Source of the DNA: Pseudomonadota bacterium | GTDB taxonomy: Bacteria; Pseudomonadota; Gammaproteobacteria; JAKAQQ01 | Length of the DNA: 51,657 bases | Direction of reading: 5' to 3' | Assembly (NCBI GenBank): GCA_021810635.1 | Contig: JAJZIH010000014.1 | Coordinates: 1 to 51,657, forward strand | Part shown: one piece after another, positions 1 through 8,720 of the stretch | Layout of the letters: every line of letters starts with the position of its first letter | Numbering within the stretch: position 1 is the stretch's first letter | Notes under the pieces: generated by a model | Told to the model about the DNA's origin: nothing | What the model saw: the letters and a program-made list of their open reading frames with translations, nothing else | Database searches by the model: none | Position numbers and translations under genes: made by a program

Positions 1-67
1 CGCGGGTCCGTCGCCGGTCCATCGCCCGGAAATCCCGCCGGACACGGGTGACAACCGGAGTGTTCAT
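1..67 (-). CDS. 5' end of an HTH/transposase-like gene (partial)
   Basis: A minus-strand ATG at 67 opens a frame that runs off the left edge after about 22 codons. The visible peptide is basic (MNTPVVTRVRRDF, then a run around MDRRRTR). This recalls the N-terminal helix of IS630-type helix-turn-helix transposases, but it is too short to be sure. An AGGATGG ribosome-binding-like sequence precedes the ATG and a perfect TATAAT lies at 113-108 on the same strand. Nothing else is recognised between 68 and 312. Confidence 0.25.
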   Translation of the reverse strand, partial: MNTPVVTRVRRDFRAMDRRRTR

Positions 68-312
68 GCGCGTCCATCCTACACCGTTCCGTACAGGATA
101 TCACTATATTATACGAGGTTCAGTAAAATAGGGCGGTGATGAGGTCTTGAAACTTCGAAAGGGGCGTGCTGCGCCTTTAGGGGCGGACTTCACGCAAAAC
201 CCGTGCCCAAGATAGGATGTGGGGGTCCTTTTCTCAAGTCCTCAGCACACCCCGTTCGCGCATCGGTCCCAGAATGAATGATGCAAAGCCCCTCAGGTGA
301 TGTATTCGAAAC

Positions 313-1428
313 CTACGGGGTTGCCTCTTGGCCTGCCTCAAATAAAAAAAGCTGACGAGCTAAACCACGTTCTTCTTGACGAAGTACTAATCTGCTTGTG
401 GAATCGTCTTTTGAGGCAATATACAAAAACTCCTTGTTGCGCACATGACTGATCTTCCCGACTTTTAGCCCCTGGGGATTGTAAATGCCTATCTGTGCGC
501 CGACATACCGTTTGAAATCGTTTTCAATAACTGTCATCCGGGCTTTTCTATCATACAAATGGGATATCATTTGTTCCATCGTATCGCGGGTCAGATATCC
601 TTCGTTGTTGAATGAAACAATCTGAACCGGCGCTCGTACGTTTTCGAGAAGGCGTTTCATTGCTGCAGCAAATTGTGGACGTGAGTTAAAAACACTTTTC
701 CTTTGCCGGATATCCACTCTTTTGCAGGCGACTCCATAGACTTCCGGTTTGTCCCACAGGATCAAGGATTCCCAAATATGGTAGTTGCTCAGGTAAGAAT
801 GCTGGTTGTACGGGGGATCGAGATATGCCAGGTCGCCTTCAAAAACCGACAGTGCGTCAAAAACGTCCAGATTGTAGGCCATCCCCTTGCCTTCCCGCGC
901 ACGGGGCAAAATCCCGGGCACGCGTAACTTGAGGTCGTTGTGGGCTCTCGGAGCCCAATTTTTCAGATACGCCATCTGCAAGCCCGTCGTTGAATCCACA
1001 CGATCCGCTGCTTCCATCAACGAGGTGAGAATCACCGCTTCCAGCTCGGGTTCGAGTCCTTTTTGCAAAATCGCTTCCCGTATGGCGTCCACGCGTTCGC
1101 CGTTCTTTGGATGAAAAAATCTCGACTTGAGGCAGAAGGTCTCGGTGAAATAACCGGGTGATCCCTTGAGCCGGTTAAGCTCCTGGACTAGGCGTACTGC
1201 ATCCTCAAGCACATCTTCCGCGTCCGCCTGCACATAGCAACGCGCCAGTGTTGCCGCATAGGTATTGTGGTCGTTCGAAAGCACACGGTATCCCGCTGCT
1301 TTGAGGGCATGTCCCACCCTGGAAGTGCCCGAGAAAAGATCAACAACCGTATGTACGTCAGGGATGGATTTAATGACATCCAGAATGACGGGAATCAGTG
1401 TACGTTTTGAGCCGATGTATTTGATCAA
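313..1428 (-). CDS. D12-class DNA adenine N6-methyltransferase
   Basis: A 371-residue S-adenosylmethionine-dependent adenine methyltransferase of the D12 (Dam/M.DpnII) class, predicted to methylate the N6 of adenine in a specific site. The N-terminal MIKYIGSKR block and DLFSGTSRVG at residues 30-39 form the AdoMet-binding motif I. The catalytic motif DPPY is at 204-207, followed by NQHSYLSNYH. The start codon is TTG, preceded by an AGGAGAAGGG ribosome-binding site. It overlaps the stop codon of the upstream endonuclease-like gene by 4 bp (TTGA), so the two are translated from one message. This coupling points to a restriction-modification pair rather than an orphan Dam. Class is confident; the recognition sequence cannot be read from the sequence. 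Confidence 0.88.
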   Translation of the reverse strand: MIKYIGSKRTLIPVILDVIKSIPDVHTVVDLFSGTSRVGHALKAAGYRVLSNDHNTYAATLARCYVQADAEDVLEDAVRLVQELNRLKGSPGYFTETFCLKSRFFHPKNGERVDAIREAILQKGLEPELEAVILTSLMEAADRVDSTTGLQMAYLKNWAPRAHNDLKLRVPGILPRAREGKGMAYNLDVFDALSVFEGDLAYLDPPYNQHSYLSNYHIWESLILWDKPEVYGVACKRVDIRQRKSVFNSRPQFAAAMKRLLENVRAPVQIVSFNNEGYLTRDTMEQMISHLYDRKARMTVIENDFKRYVGAQIGIYNPQGLKVGKISHVRNKEFLYIASKDDSTSRLVLRQEERGLARQLFLFEAGQEATP

Positions 1429-2213
1429 GGTGTGGCCCTTCTCCTCGGGAGTCCTTCAAGGAGCCAACCCAGCAGCCCATCCGCAAAGCGCAGGTACTCA
1501 GGCGACGTACAGATCTGTTCCATCGAAAACCATGCAAAGTTGCGCAACCTCTCCGCCTGCACGTGAAAGTTGACGTGATATTTGTTTCGGTAGCGCACAA
1601 AGGCTCCATTGCTCACGACCACAAGAGAACATTGGGTATACCGGATGGCGACCTCGAGATACTGCATGATCTGGAAGGTGAGGCGCTCATGGGCATTGCC
1701 GTCAATCCGTTTTTTCAGGCTGGACTTTGCTGTTTTGTACTCAAGAAGGATTTTCTCATACAAGACCCCATTTTCTACAAGGAGGATCGTCCCGTCGAAC
1801 TTGGTCCCGAGGCCTGCATAGATGCCGGGATACTTTTCCCCTGCGTACGGCCCCTCATGAGGTGCGTAACGGGTGACCACTTCGGCTTCTGTAGGATAGG
1901 TAGCGACCAGTTTGGCTACGGGGTAACAGGTTTCCAGCCACCGGTGCCGGTGACATTCCATCCTGTTCCCGCTAGGACCAGTCGCATTGCCCATCGGCAA
2001 AAGCAGTGATCGGGTTCCCTTGTCCAGTTTGGCGAACCGCGTTTTAGGACGACCAGAGTCCGGCTTGGTGACAGAGATGCGTGCGCCGCCATCTACCGCA
2101 GTTTCCCGTACGGCTTGCCAGAAAGTTCCCATGAGGTGTTCGAAGTTCCTGCCCTCGGGCCGCTCTCCTGTTCCAATATGACGTTTACTCCCCGACGCCT
2201 CGAATCCCTCCAT
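1425..2213 (-). CDS. Probable Type II restriction endonuclease (PD-(D/E)XK-like)
   Basis: A 262-residue protein that I cannot assign to a named endonuclease family. It carries a plausible PD-(D/E)XK nuclease core: Asp140 in KFDGTILL, followed after 17 residues by Glu158-Tyr-Lys160 in LLEYKTAKSS, with hydrophobic strands on both sides. A conserved-looking helix follows (ERLTFQIMQYLEV). It precedes the adenine methyltransferase on the same strand with a 4-bp overlap, the usual layout of a Type II pair. Function is therefore inferred from context plus the D-ExK signature. A generic nuclease of another role is possible. The start is ATG with a weak upstream GAGA. Confidence 0.65.
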   Translation of the reverse strand: MEGFEASGSKRHIGTGERPEGRNFEHLMGTFWQAVRETAVDGGARISVTKPDSGRPKTRFAKLDKGTRSLLLPMGNATGPSGNRMECHRHRWLETCYPVAKLVATYPTEAEVVTRYAPHEGPYAGEKYPGIYAGLGTKFDGTILLVENGVLYEKILLEYKTAKSSLKKRIDGNAHERLTFQIMQYLEVAIRYTQCSLVVVSNGAFVRYRNKYHVNFHVQAERLRNFAWFSMEQICTSPEYLRFADGLLGWLLEGLPRRRATP

Positions 2214-2326
2214 TTCTCAAGCGATCTCGCAAATTGACTTCCAGCTCGCTGTCTGCACTTGAAGACTCGAAGTCAACCGGAGGGAAAAACCAAAGGGTCG
2301 GGGCTTACGATGAGGTTATTCCGCAT

Positions 2327-3943
2327 CTAATCCTGATAGTCCTCATTCCCGGGAGTCGGCACCGGTTTCAATTTCGCAATCTCGGCCTGGTTCTCGAACT
2401 TCAATACGTAGAAACCACCATGGCTGGAGGTGATCCAGAGGTAAAGCTGGCCGTGCCGCCAGACAAAGCGGCTGTGCGCCTTCGACCATGCAAAGTTGAT
2501 CGGTGGGGAAACGCCCTGGAACGAGTTCAACAATGAGCCCGGATCAATCTCGGTCGGAACCGGTGGCGCAGGGCCGACGAAATAGGCGATCTCCCGCGGC
2601 TGGTACGGATTCCGGATGTCGAATACCCGAACGCCCGCCTGATGGCTGGCACAGGCCAAGAGCGTCGCATCGCGGGGATTGTCGAAGGTGCAGTCGTGTA
2701 CGCTGTAGCCGTAGCCGCCCATGGTGGCAGTGATGTCCCTTTCGGTCAGTGCACAATTCTTCGGATTGTCCACGCCGATCATCAAGAGGGCCGCCAGCTT
2801 CGGCTTTTTGAGGTTGCTGATGTTGATCAGTCTCTCCATGCCGTAGGGCGGAAGTCCTGCCCGACACGCGGCGATTGCACCCTGGGGATAACTGCAGCCG
2901 CCGGATCCGCACTCGTCCCCGACGCCGAGATAGGGCTTGCCATGGATAAAGGCCAGATCGGGCTCAATGCCGATATTGCCGTTCACCCAGTAAAGCGAGC
3001 TGATCACCTTGATGACCGGGTGCGGGCGGCGATCCTGCACTTGGCTGACGTCGTAGATGACCAAACCATTACCCGAACTGTAAACGCCGGGCCGGACCAG
3101 GTGACCGACCACGCCACAGAAGAGAAGCGTGTCGGGCGGATGCCCATCGACCGTAAATTGATTGAGCGAGATCCGGTGGCAGATCTGGTCGGCGCCGGCA
3201 CCGCCAGGCTGGCCGCCTGGAAAGTCCCAGTCGAGGATCTCCTTCGGATGCCTCGGGTGGGTGACGTCGATGGCGTAGAGGCGACGCTTGTTGAACGAGG
3301 TAATCCAGTAGGTCTTTCCGTCATACGCGAAATTTCCGCCATGCGCCTGCAAGTTCGGATCCGGGATCTGGACACTGGACAAGAGCCGCGGGTGCGCGCA
3401 GTGGGACAGGCTGTAAAAGGCGACAGCCGGTTGCGGTCCGGCACCCATCCAGCTCTCGGCAGTTCCCAACAGCGCGCGCCGGGGATTGACCGCCCCGTCC
3501 TCCCAGTCATACAGCGCGGCCGGATTGTCCAGGTGGGTGACATACCGGGGGTCGTGCGGGTTCGACACATCCAGCACCTGGATGCCGGGATGCAGGAGCG
3601 GCGGAACCCCCTTTTGCCCGGCCTCATACCCCTCCGTCGTGACGTAGGCACAATGGCGGTACCACATGAGTTGGTGCCCGGCGCCCTGGCCGGCGTATTC
3701 GCCGACGATGGCCAGGTTGCAGTTATAGGGTCGGGTCGAGGCCCCACTGGTCCGCTCGGCCAGCGTGAGCTGGCCGTCAACCCCTTTCTCGGTCCGATCT
3801 CCCGGCTGGCAAACCGGCTTGGGCACCGGGCCCAGGAAGGGGGTTTGCGCCTTCACTTTCACAGGAACCACCACCGATAGCACCAGGACGCCCATCACGA
3901 CGGACAGTCCGAAACTGCGACCCATTCGATATAACTCAGGCAT
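2327..3943 (-). CDS. Secreted LVIVD-repeat beta-propeller protein
   Basis: A 538-residue exported protein. Residues 1-32 form a signal peptide (hydrophobic core LSVVMGVLVLSVVV, probable cleavage after KAQ). The rest contains repeated blades with the LVIVD-type signature of the form hydrophobic-DVSNPHDPRYV. Examples are IQVLDVSNPHDP, LYAIDVTHPRHP, LVIYDVSQV and VRVFDIRNPYQP. Such repeats build a beta-propeller; no enzymatic activity is established for the family. Several cysteines suggest disulfides in the periplasm. A strong GGGAGG site lies 6 nt before the ATG. It is on the same strand as the restriction-modification pair but 113 bp upstream, so co-transcription is uncertain. Confidence 0.75.
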   Translation of the reverse strand: MPELYRMGRSFGLSVVMGVLVLSVVVPVKVKAQTPFLGPVPKPVCQPGDRTEKGVDGQLTLAERTSGASTRPYNCNLAIVGEYAGQGAGHQLMWYRHCAYVTTEGYEAGQKGVPPLLHPGIQVLDVSNPHDPRYVTHLDNPAALYDWEDGAVNPRRALLGTAESWMGAGPQPAVAFYSLSHCAHPRLLSSVQIPDPNLQAHGGNFAYDGKTYWITSFNKRRLYAIDVTHPRHPKEILDWDFPGGQPGGAGADQICHRISLNQFTVDGHPPDTLLFCGVVGHLVRPGVYSSGNGLVIYDVSQVQDRRPHPVIKVISSLYWVNGNIGIEPDLAFIHGKPYLGVGDECGSGGCSYPQGAIAACRAGLPPYGMERLINISNLKKPKLAALLMIGVDNPKNCALTERDITATMGGYGYSVHDCTFDNPRDATLLACASHQAGVRVFDIRNPYQPREIAYFVGPAPPVPTEIDPGSLLNSFQGVSPPINFAWSKAHSRFVWRHGQLYLWITSSHGGFYVLKFENQAEIAKLKPVPTPGNEDYQD

Positions 3944-4084
3944 GGCAAACCTCCCGGAATCTCTAAAATCTTGCTTGGACTAAGGAGGGCATCTCCCGAC
4001 TTGGGGAGCCGTTGGCCTGAATATTGCACTTTGAGGTCATGCCCGTCAAGTTGAACGGAAGTGGTCCCAACGCGGCGGACCGCA

Positions 4085-4346
4085 CCGACGAGGGTGGATC
4101 GGCGAATTGCATTCGGTGCACAGACTTGTCGGGTGACCAGTGGCCCAGCGAAGAGTGGAGGCGCAGCGGGGTGTAAAATCGGTGGATGTCAGCTGCGATC
4201 GCGCGTCGTGCGTCCGGCTTTGTTTCATCCGGCCCGATCGCTTCCTCTGCTTTCGGCGTGGCGAAGAAGCTCTCTGAAACAGCGTTCTCCCAGCAATTGC
4301 CCGTGCGGCTCATACATGGCCACCGTGCCGGAAGATCCGGGAACAA
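4085..4346 (-). pseudogene. IS3-family transposase (OrfB) C-terminal fragment
   Basis: The minus-strand frame encodes only the last part of an IS3-type integrase-core transposase. It shows NCWENAVSESFFATPK, which contains the glutamate of the DDE triad, and RFYTPLRLHSSLGHWSP, equivalent to the usual YNxxRxHSSLGYxSP. The first two catalytic aspartates, the helix-turn-helix OrfA and both inverted-repeat ends are missing. The frame then reads on into unrelated sequence to 3963. It is the debris of an old insertion between the propeller gene and the MarR gene. Confidence 0.7.
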
Positions 4347-4451
4347 GTGCCTTCACCGTCGGCGGCTCCGAGCGGCAGAGTCTCCTCGAGTTGCGCCCCA
4401 CCTCACCGTCTCCGCCCCAATGACTTGGCTGATCTTTGTGGATCGCCAAAC

Positions 4452-4481
4452 TTTTCAGTTTACCTTTGCATCGGCTAGAAT
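4452..4481 (+). promoter_or_regulatory. Putative promoter of the MarR gene
   Basis: A TTTTCA (-35-like, 4452-4457) and TAGAAT (-10-like, 4476-4481) are separated by 18 bp. The -10 ends 6 bp before the ATG at 4488, and no ribosome-binding site is visible, so the transcript would be leaderless or nearly so. Position fits; not tested. Confidence 0.4.
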
Positions 4482-4487
4482 GACGGC

Positions 4488-4940
4488 ATGAAAAACCGTG
4501 CGGATGCGGTTGGGACGAGGCGGGCCCTGATCATGGCCTTCGAACTGCATGCTCTGATCGGGCGGTTGAAGCGGCGCTTCCGGGCGGAGGCCTATCCGGG
4601 TGATTGCAGCCCCTCCCAGGTCGCCGTTCTGCATCATCTGGAGTTCAAGGGGCCGGCCACGGTGACGACCCTGGCCCGTGTGGAAGGGGTTCGCCCCCAG
4701 TCCATGGGGGCGACGGTTTCCGCCCTGGAGACCGCAGGATGGGTGAAAGGAGTGCCGGATCCCGGCGATGGCCGACAGACGATTTTCTCCCTCACGGGGG
4801 AGGCCCGCAGGCAATTCCAGAGTGGGCGTGCGATGCGTGAGGACTGGTTGTTCCGAACGATCGAGGACCGGCTGACACCGGCCGAGCAGGAAAGACTCGG
4901 AGAAGCGGTTGAACTCCTGAAACGCATCGCCGATCCATGA
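4488..4940 (+). CDS. MarR-family transcriptional regulator
   Basis: A 150-residue protein of usual MarR length. It has the winged helix-turn-helix in the middle (SPSQVAVLHHLEFKGPATVT, then the recognition helix VRPQSMGATVSALETAGWV) and the wing PDPGDGRQTIFSLT at about 100-115. N- and C-terminal helices should form the dimer interface. MarR proteins repress neighbouring genes and release DNA on binding small aromatic or oxidising ligands. The isochorismatase-fold protein and DHA2 exporter start 136 bp downstream on the same strand, which makes them the natural targets, as in many efflux loci. The gene has no ribosome-binding site (see the promoter entry). Confidence 0.85.
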   Translation: MKNRADAVGTRRALIMAFELHALIGRLKRRFRAEAYPGDCSPSQVAVLHHLEFKGPATVTTLARVEGVRPQSMGATVSALETAGWVKGVPDPGDGRQTIFSLTGEARRQFQSGRAMREDWLFRTIEDRLTPAEQERLGEAVELLKRIADP

Positions 4941-5076
4941 GCGTCCAGGTTTCTCGAACCCGCATCCCCGTGGGGCCCCTTGCCCCTCAGCCGATTACAG
5001 GCCGCATCGCCGCTGATGCGGGGCCAGCCGATCCATTTCACCCACACCCCACCCTTTTCCGTGACCGGAGAGAGCC

Positions 5077-5646
5077 ATGCCCCTCACCACGCTGGACCCC
5101 CAAACCGCCCTGATACTCATCGATCTGCAAAAAGGCATCGTTTCCTATCCGACCGCACACCCGGCGGATGACGTGGTGGGAAACGCCGGGCGCCTGGCGA
5201 GAGCCTTCCGGAACCGCGGCCTGCCCGTCATCCTCGTCAATGTGGTGGGGAGCGCGTCCGGTCGGGTGGAACAGGTGCGCCGTCCGGCCGAGCGCCCGGC
5301 CGACTGGGCCGATCTCGTGCCGGAGCTCGATCCACAGCCCAGTGACCATCGCGTCTCAAAAAAGACCTGGGGGGCTTTCACCCATACCGATCTTGAAAGC
5401 CATCTTCGGAGTCTGGCCGTGACGCAGGTCGTCCTGGCTGGCATTGCAACCAGCATCGGCGTCGAGTCGACGGCCCGTCAGGCCTACGAACTCGGTTTCA
5501 ACGTCACGTTAGCCATCGATGCCATGACGGACCTCAACGCCGATGCGCACCTCAATAGCGTCACCCGAATCTTTCCCCGGCTGGGGGAAACCGGGACCAC
5601 CCGCGAGATTCTCGAGCGGGTCGAATCGGTCCGGCCGCATCCGTGA
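5077..5646 (+). CDS. Isochorismatase-fold hydrolase lacking the catalytic Cys
   Basis: A 189-residue protein of the isochorismatase / cysteine-hydrolase superfamily. The Asp of the triad is in LILIDLQKG (Asp16) and the Lys in VSKKTWGAF (about Lys96). At the place where amidohydrolases of this fold carry the nucleophilic cysteine (GVATNxCVEST), this protein reads [11 protein letters not shown], with Gly128. Members of this fold without the cysteine include true isochorismatases, so a hydrolase that uses another mechanism, or a binding role, is possible. A GGAGA ribosome-binding site precedes the ATG. The stop overlaps the start of the DHA2 transporter (TGATG), so the two are translationally coupled. 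Confidence 0.82.
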   Translation: MPLTTLDPQTALILIDLQKGIVSYPTAHPADDVVGNAGRLARAFRNRGLPVILVNVVGSASGRVEQVRRPAERPADWADLVPELDPQPSDHRVSKKTWGAFTHTDLESHLRSLAVTQVVLAGIATSIGVESTARQAYELGFNVTLAIDAMTDLNADAHLNSVTRIFPRLGETGTTREILERVESVRPHP

Positions 5647-7436
5647 TGGCGTTCCGAGGCGGCCGGGAAAAGCGGCCGGCCGGCCGCTCCTCCGGTGCCG
5701 GATCCCTGCGGACGCCTGGTGAGGAGCGATACAAGTGGATCGCCCTCTCCAACACGACCCTGGGCATGCTCATGGCCACGATCGATGCCTCGATCGTCCT
5801 GATCTCGCTGCCCGCGATTTTCAGGGGGATCCACCTCAATCCCCTCACACCCGGGAACAGCGGCTATCTTCTCTGGCTTCTCATGGGTTACATGGTGGTG
5901 AGCGCCGTTCTCGTCGTGACCTTCGGACGCATCGGGGACATGGTCGGACGGGTCCGCATGTACAACCTGGGTTTTGCCATCTTTACCGCCGGCTCGCTGG
6001 GCGCTTCTCTCGTCTACTTTCACGGGGCGGCCGCCGCCGATACCCTGATCGTCATGCGGCTGGTCCAGGGAGTCGGCGGCGCCATGCTCATGGCCAACTC
6101 GGCCGCGATCCTGACCGATGCCTTCCCCGCCCATGAACGGGGCATGGCGCTCGGCATCAATTCCGTCGCCGCCATTGCCGGCTCCTTTATCGGGCTGGTT
6201 GCCGGCGGGCTTCTCGCGGCCGTCGACTGGCACCTCATTTTCGACGTGACGGTTCCCATCGGGCTGTTCGGAACGGTCTGGGCCTACCGCAAGCTCCGGG
6301 AGACCGGGACGGTCGAAGGCGCCCGGATCGACTGGGTGGGGAACCTCCTGTTCGCCGTAGGCCTGGTCGCCCTGCTTCTCGGGATCACCTACGCCCTGCA
6401 ACCCTACGGGACGAGTCCCATGGGGTGGAGGAATCCCGCCGTGCTGGCCGCGCTTTTCGGCGGAGTCGTCCTGCTCGGGATCTTCATCTTCTACGAGCTT
6501 TCGGCCGACCAGCCCATGCTGGATGTGCGGCTTTTCCGCAACCGGGCGTTTGCCGCGGGCAACATCGCAGGGCTTCTGGCCTCGATCGGACGGGGTGGAC
6601 TCATGTTCATGCTGGTCATCTGGCTCCAGGCCATCTGGCTTCCCCTGCATGGTTACCGCTTTTCTGAGACCCCTCTCTGGGCGGGTATTTACATGTTGCC
6701 CCTGACACTGGGTTTCCTGATTGCGGGGCCGGTCTCGGGCTGGCTTTCGGACCATTTCGGCGCCCGTCCGTTTGCCACCGGGGGCATGCTGGCCGCCTCG
6801 GCCACCTTCCTCCTGTTCACGTTTCTTCCGCCCGATTTCAACTACCTGTGGTTTGCCCTGCTGCTTCTGGCCAACGGGCTGGCCATGGGACTTTTCGCGT
6901 CGCCCAATGCCGCGGGCATCATGAACGCCGTGCCGGCCAACCGCCGGGGACAGGCCTCGGGTGTGCGCGCGACCTTCCAGAATTCGGGCATGACTCTATC
7001 GATTGGTCTCTTTTTCTCGATCATGGTGGCCGGGATGGTCCGGAGTCTACCCATCTCCCTCCTCGATGGACTGGTGGCCGAAGGGGTTCCTCTGAGGCAG
7101 GCGCACGCGGTGGCCCATCTGCCCCCGGTTTCCGTGCTGTTTGCGGCTTTCCTCGGCTATAATCCCATGAAAACCCTGCTGGGGCAGGTGCTCGGCGCAC
7201 TGCCGGTCTCCGCGGCACGAACCCTGGCCTCACAGGGATTTTTTGCCCGGCTGATAGCGAAGCCCTTTCTCGGGGGGCTCGGGATCATCTTCGATTTCGC
7301 CTCGGTGATGTGCCTGATCGCGGCCTGGGCTTCCTGGCTGCGGGGCGCCTGGGTGCGGCCGGAACCGGTCCGTCAGGAACCGGGCTTGTCCGGCGTCCCG
7401 GGAAGCCGGAAGGCCGCAGAGTTCCCGGACCTGTAA
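5646..7436 (+). CDS. MFS drug exporter, DHA2 (14-TMS) family
   Basis: A 596-residue inner-membrane transporter of the major facilitator superfamily, DHA2 (EmrB/QacA-like) type, expected to export drugs or organic compounds with proton exchange. The N-terminus reads [18 protein letters not shown], the typical DHA2 motif D1 region. Motif A-like [14 protein letters not shown] follows, and motif C-like [19 protein letters not shown] comes near residue 180. The length and about 14 hydrophobic segments fit DHA2. I chose the ATG that overlaps the preceding TGA; a GTG one codon earlier (5643) is also possible. The neighbouring MarR gene suggests ligand-induced expression. Confidence 0.87.
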   Translation: MAFRGGREKRPAGRSSGAGSLRTPGEERYKWIALSNTTLGMLMATIDASIVLISLPAIFRGIHLNPLTPGNSGYLLWLLMGYMVVSAVLVVTFGRIGDMVGRVRMYNLGFAIFTAGSLGASLVYFHGAAAADTLIVMRLVQGVGGAMLMANSAAILTDAFPAHERGMALGINSVAAIAGSFIGLVAGGLLAAVDWHLIFDVTVPIGLFGTVWAYRKLRETGTVEGARIDWVGNLLFAVGLVALLLGITYALQPYGTSPMGWRNPAVLAALFGGVVLLGIFIFYELSADQPMLDVRLFRNRAFAAGNIAGLLASIGRGGLMFMLVIWLQAIWLPLHGYRFSETPLWAGIYMLPLTLGFLIAGPVSGWLSDHFGARPFATGGMLAASATFLLFTFLPPDFNYLWFALLLLANGLAMGLFASPNAAGIMNAVPANRRGQASGVRATFQNSGMTLSIGLFFSIMVAGMVRSLPISLLDGLVAEGVPLRQAHAVAHLPPVSVLFAAFLGYNPMKTLLGQVLGALPVSAARTLASQGFFARLIAKPFLGGLGIIFDFASVMCLIAAWASWLRGAWVRPEPVRQEPGLSGVPGSRKAAEFPDL

Positions 7437-7450
7437 ATCCCGCTGGACAG

Positions 7451-7609
7451 TCAGAAATAATCGCGTCCGATGCGCCAGCCGACATAGAGGCCCAGCACGG
7501 ATCCCAGGGACGAGACGATGAAAGCCATGAGGATTCCCGCGGGGGAGGCGAACCACCAGCCGAGCAGGCCGCCGACGGTCGTACCGGTAAACATGAGCAT
7601 TCGGTGCAT
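7451..7609 (-). CDS. Small two-helix membrane protein (about 52 aa)
   Basis: The frame from the ATG at 7609 encodes 52 residues. The first hydrophobic stretch is MFTGTTVGGLLGWWFASPAG; the second is ILMAFIVSSLGSVLGLYVGW, followed by a basic RIGRDYF tail. This glycine-rich layout resembles short conserved membrane proteins of unknown role in many proteobacteria. The same frame is open up to 7744, but the extra N-terminus is proline- and arginine-rich and looks non-coding. No clear ribosome-binding site precedes the start, so the exact start is unsure. It converges with the DHA2 gene. Confidence 0.5.
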   Translation of the reverse strand: MHRMLMFTGTTVGGLLGWWFASPAGILMAFIVSSLGSVLGLYVGWRIGRDYF

Positions 7610-7804
7610 GGAGGAAAACGGCCGAAGGTTGGTCTGGGGGCCCCTCGTGGGTCCGGGGCTGGGGCTGTTCAGGGGAGAACTGGGGCCATTGTAAAACGAT
7701 CCTGGATCGGTTTTCCGTGGGCAGAGGATGAGTCTCCGGGGCACTTGACTCTCACGTGACGGGAGGCCTGATAATCATCACCGAAGTGTGCTGGAGCCCG
7801 AGTC

Positions 7805-8299
7805 ATGCCCGATCCCGAATCCAAAACCTCCGTCCCGGACCAGGTGCCGAGCCCGGCATCCCCTGGATCCGAGATTTACCCCATGCCGTTTTTCGTGCTG
7901 CTGGTGGCGGAGCACCCTTCCCGTCTGGCTTCCTGGTACATCGGGGCACTGGGTTTTGCCACGATTTTTGAGATCCCGCAGCTTTTCCACCTGAGGCGTC
8001 ACAAATACCAGGATCTTCTGGTCGTCCCTGCAGGAGCCGGGCGGATTCCGACCACGGGAGGCCCTTTTCTCTACCTGGATGCGGACGGAGAGCTCGAAGC
8101 CCTGGCCGAACACCTCCAGGGATTTCCGCGGACCGGCAGCATGGCGGTTTCCGATCCGGTTTCGACCCCGTGGAATACCTGTGAGCTCCGGATCGTCGAT
8201 CCTCAGGGGCACCGGCTGGTCCTCACTTCTAGACCGGCGAATCCGGATCCGGAGGTCGCCGCCAAAACCCGGGCGATGCTCGGTGCGTCCCTCCGGTGA
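7805..8299 (+). CDS. VOC/glyoxalase-fold protein
   Basis: A 164-residue protein with one vicinal-oxygen-chelate domain from about residue 27. It shows a betaalphabeta start (FVLLVAEHPSRLASWYIGAL), the FATIFEIP strand, and the C-terminal strand CELRIVDPQGHRLVL. This is the layout of DUF-type glyoxalase/bleomycin-resistance relatives. No full set of metal ligands can be assigned, so the substrate is unknown. The first 25 residues are proline- and serine-rich. GGAG lies 8 nt before the ATG. A decayed MerR gene follows immediately on the same strand. Confidence 0.72.
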   Translation: MPDPESKTSVPDQVPSPASPGSEIYPMPFFVLLVAEHPSRLASWYIGALGFATIFEIPQLFHLRRHKYQDLLVVPAGAGRIPTTGGPFLYLDADGELEALAEHLQGFPRTGSMAVSDPVSTPWNTCELRIVDPQGHRLVLTSRPANPDPEVAAKTRAMLGASLR

Positions 8300-8340
8300 T
8301 GAGCGGATCCGCCGGGAAGCCCGCTCCCCGGATCCGGGCA

Positions 8341-8720
8341 GTGGCCTGGCTGATTGGCGTGAGCGTGCGTACACTCCACGATGACGACGAGTGTGGTGTC
8401 TCGTGCCGCAGGACCGCTCGGCGAATGGATACCGCCTCGATTCAGCGGCCGAGATCCTGAAACTCCAGGAGATCCGGGCGCGGCGCGCGCTGGGATTTTC
8501 CCCGGAGGTGATTCTCCGATCCTCCGAGAACCCCGCGCTTGGCCCTGGCGGTCGCGGAACGCCATCGGCGTGACCTCGCCCGCTGGGTTTTGCCCGGTTC
8601 GCCGCCACGATCAACCGCTTGGGGGAGAACCTGGCCTCCGATTTCTCTGGATCTAATGCCCGCCGGCACGGTGATCCCGGCGCGGACTCCGGTTTCTATC
8701 GCTTCCAGGCGACCGCCGTG
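8341..8720 (+). pseudogene. Decayed MerR-family regulator (several frameshifts)
   Basis: No intact frame exists, but successive frames spell a MerR protein. Frame 1 from 8341 gives GVSVRTLHDDDE, the first helix-turn-helix (usually GVSxRTLxHYDE). A shift near 8395-8405 leads to LVPQDRSANGYRLDS and AEILKLQEIRARRALGFSP, the usual wing and second helix. A second shift near 8590 leads to FARFAATINRLGENLAS, the coiled-coil dimerisation helix. The 5' end is not clear. The decay overlaps the end of the convergent methyltransferase gene. It may once have controlled the VOC gene. Confidence 0.6.

Noticed and set aside
5120-5646. Isochorismatase-fold gene as a pseudogene because the Cys is missing
   Set aside because: The frame is full length with a good ribosome-binding site and conserved surroundings; cysteine-less members of the fold are known.
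5484-6755. Open frame opposite the DHA2 exporter
   Set aside because: Antisense shadow of the exporter; composition is dominated by Gly, His, Asp and Pro with no domain.
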